Both the position numbers and the translations under genes were made by a program. From the NCBI GenBank assembly GCA_949297205.1, contig CASFSH010000004.1, positions 1 through 5,673 of the forward strand: a stretch of DNA of 5,673 nt, written 5' to 3'. Positions 5,217 to 5,673 of this stretch are shown here, piece after piece; position 1 is the first letter of the stretch; the number at the start of each line of letters is the position of its first letter. The stretch is from an uncultured Bacillota bacterium. GTDB taxonomy: Bacteria > Bacillota > Clostridia > UBA1381. The notes under the pieces were generated by a model. That model ran no database searches, was not told where the DNA came from, and saw nothing but the letters and a program-made list of their open reading frames with translations.

Positions 5217-5673
5217 GTGAGTAAAATAGAATTTTTAATGGGTAACGAAGCCATTGCACTGGGTGCACTGCATGCCGGAGTTAATGTTGTTTGCGGATAT
5301 CCCGGAACACCATCTACCGAAATTCTTGAAACGGTTGCAAAAATGCGCGATGACAATGTATATGTTGAATGGTCTGTAAATGAAAAAGCGGCACTTGAGG
5401 TAGCAGCCGGTGCATCTTATTCCGGTGCAAGAACTCTTGTAACCATGAAACAGGTAGGACTTAATGTGGCATCCGATCCCCTGATGAGTCTTGCATATGT
5501 TGGTGTAAAAGGTGGAATGGTAATAGTATCAGCTGACGATCCGGGGCCCATATCTTCACAAACAGAACAGGACACAAGGCATTTTTCAAAATTTTCCAAA
5601 CTTCCTTGCTTTGATCCATCTTCCCCGGAAGAGGCTTATGAAATGGTTTTTGAAGCATTTGAAATAAGCGAAA
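5217..5673 (+). CDS. iorA: Indolepyruvate:ferredoxin oxidoreductase, alpha subunit, N-terminal part (cut by window end)
   Basis: Catalytic subunit of the oxygen-sensitive, thiamine-diphosphate enzyme that oxidatively decarboxylates aryl-2-oxo acids (from Trp, Phe and Tyr transamination) to aryl-acyl-CoA, reducing ferredoxin; it works with IorB. The window contains 152 codons, opening (V/M)SKIEFLMGNEAIALGAL. Family motifs of the N-terminal oxidoreductase domain are clear: GYPGTPSTEI at 27-36, EWSVNEKAALE at 51-61 (the region holding the cofactor-activating Glu), MKQVGLNVASDPL at 77-89, and ADDPGPISSQTEQDTRHF at 106-123. Gln79 stands where His is common (MKHVGLN). The full protein should be near 600 residues, with a C-terminal TPP-binding domain and a 2x[4Fe-4S] ferredoxin domain, all beyond the window. 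It starts at GTG, with a strong promoter upstream, divergent from the helix-bundle gene. iorB would be expected next. Confidence 0.93.
   Translation, partial: MSKIEFLMGNEAIALGALHAGVNVVCGYPGTPSTEILETVAKMRDDNVYVEWSVNEKAALEVAAGASYSGARTLVTMKQVGLNVASDPLMSLAYVGVKGGMVIVSADDPGPISSQTEQDTRHFSKFSKLPCFDPSSPEEAYEMVFEAFEISE

Noticed and set aside
5171..5658. Three minus-strand frames at the right end
   Set aside because: They lie opposite the iorA coding sequence, which carries clear family motifs, a promoter and a ribosome site.

Overview
The window looks like chromosomal DNA of an anaerobic, low-GC Firmicute, probably a Clostridia-class gut-type organism. The grounds are AT-rich DNA with A/T-rich spacers, strong GGAGG-type ribosome binding sites, sigma-A-like promoters, compact Rho-independent terminators, and a gene for indolepyruvate:ferredoxin oxidoreductase, an oxygen-sensitive enzyme of anaerobic amino-acid metabolism. 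No RNA gene, CRISPR array, insertion sequence or phage gene was seen.

Layout, left to right. (1) Bases 1-553, plus strand: the C-terminal part of a multi-pass membrane protein that resembles an ABC-2 type ABC-transporter permease. The frame stays open to the window edge, so the gene begins outside. Its DNA is clearly richer in G+C than the rest. (2) Bases 554-873: a gene-free convergent spacer with two terminators, one for the permease on the plus strand and one for the gene arriving from the right on the minus strand. (3) Minus strand 874-1953: a 6-phosphofructokinase of the 'PKTIDND' (mixed-substrate lineage) type, with an unusual GGNGT nucleotide-site motif. (4) Minus strand 2114-4210: a complete polyphosphate kinase 1 with both catalytic histidines. 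(5) Bases 4211-4486: the ppk1 promoter region with Pho-box-like repeats, then a perfect hairpin terminator for the next gene. (6) Minus strand 4487-4921: a 144-residue all-helical protein that looks like a ferritin-like/DUF2383-type four-helix bundle. (7) Bases 4922-5216: a divergent regulatory region with a perfect 10-bp inverted repeat and a near-consensus promoter. (8) Plus strand 5217 to the window end: the first 152 codons of iorA, starting at GTG.

How the genes may work together. The three minus-strand genes lie in the order helix-bundle protein, ppk1, pfkA in the direction of transcription. A terminator separates the first from ppk1. No convincing terminator separates ppk1 from pfkA, so these two may be partly co-transcribed. 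PPK1 stores the ATP gamma-phosphate as polyphosphate, and PFK spends a phosphoryl donor at the committed step of glycolysis, so a shared energy or phosphate theme is plausible but inferred. iorA is transcribed divergently from its own promoter and should be followed by iorB beyond the window.

I do not see strong evidence for an undescribed multi-gene system. The points most worth a second look are the PFK active-site variant, the possible phosphate control of ppk1, the helix-bundle protein next to ppk1, and the composition break at the left end.
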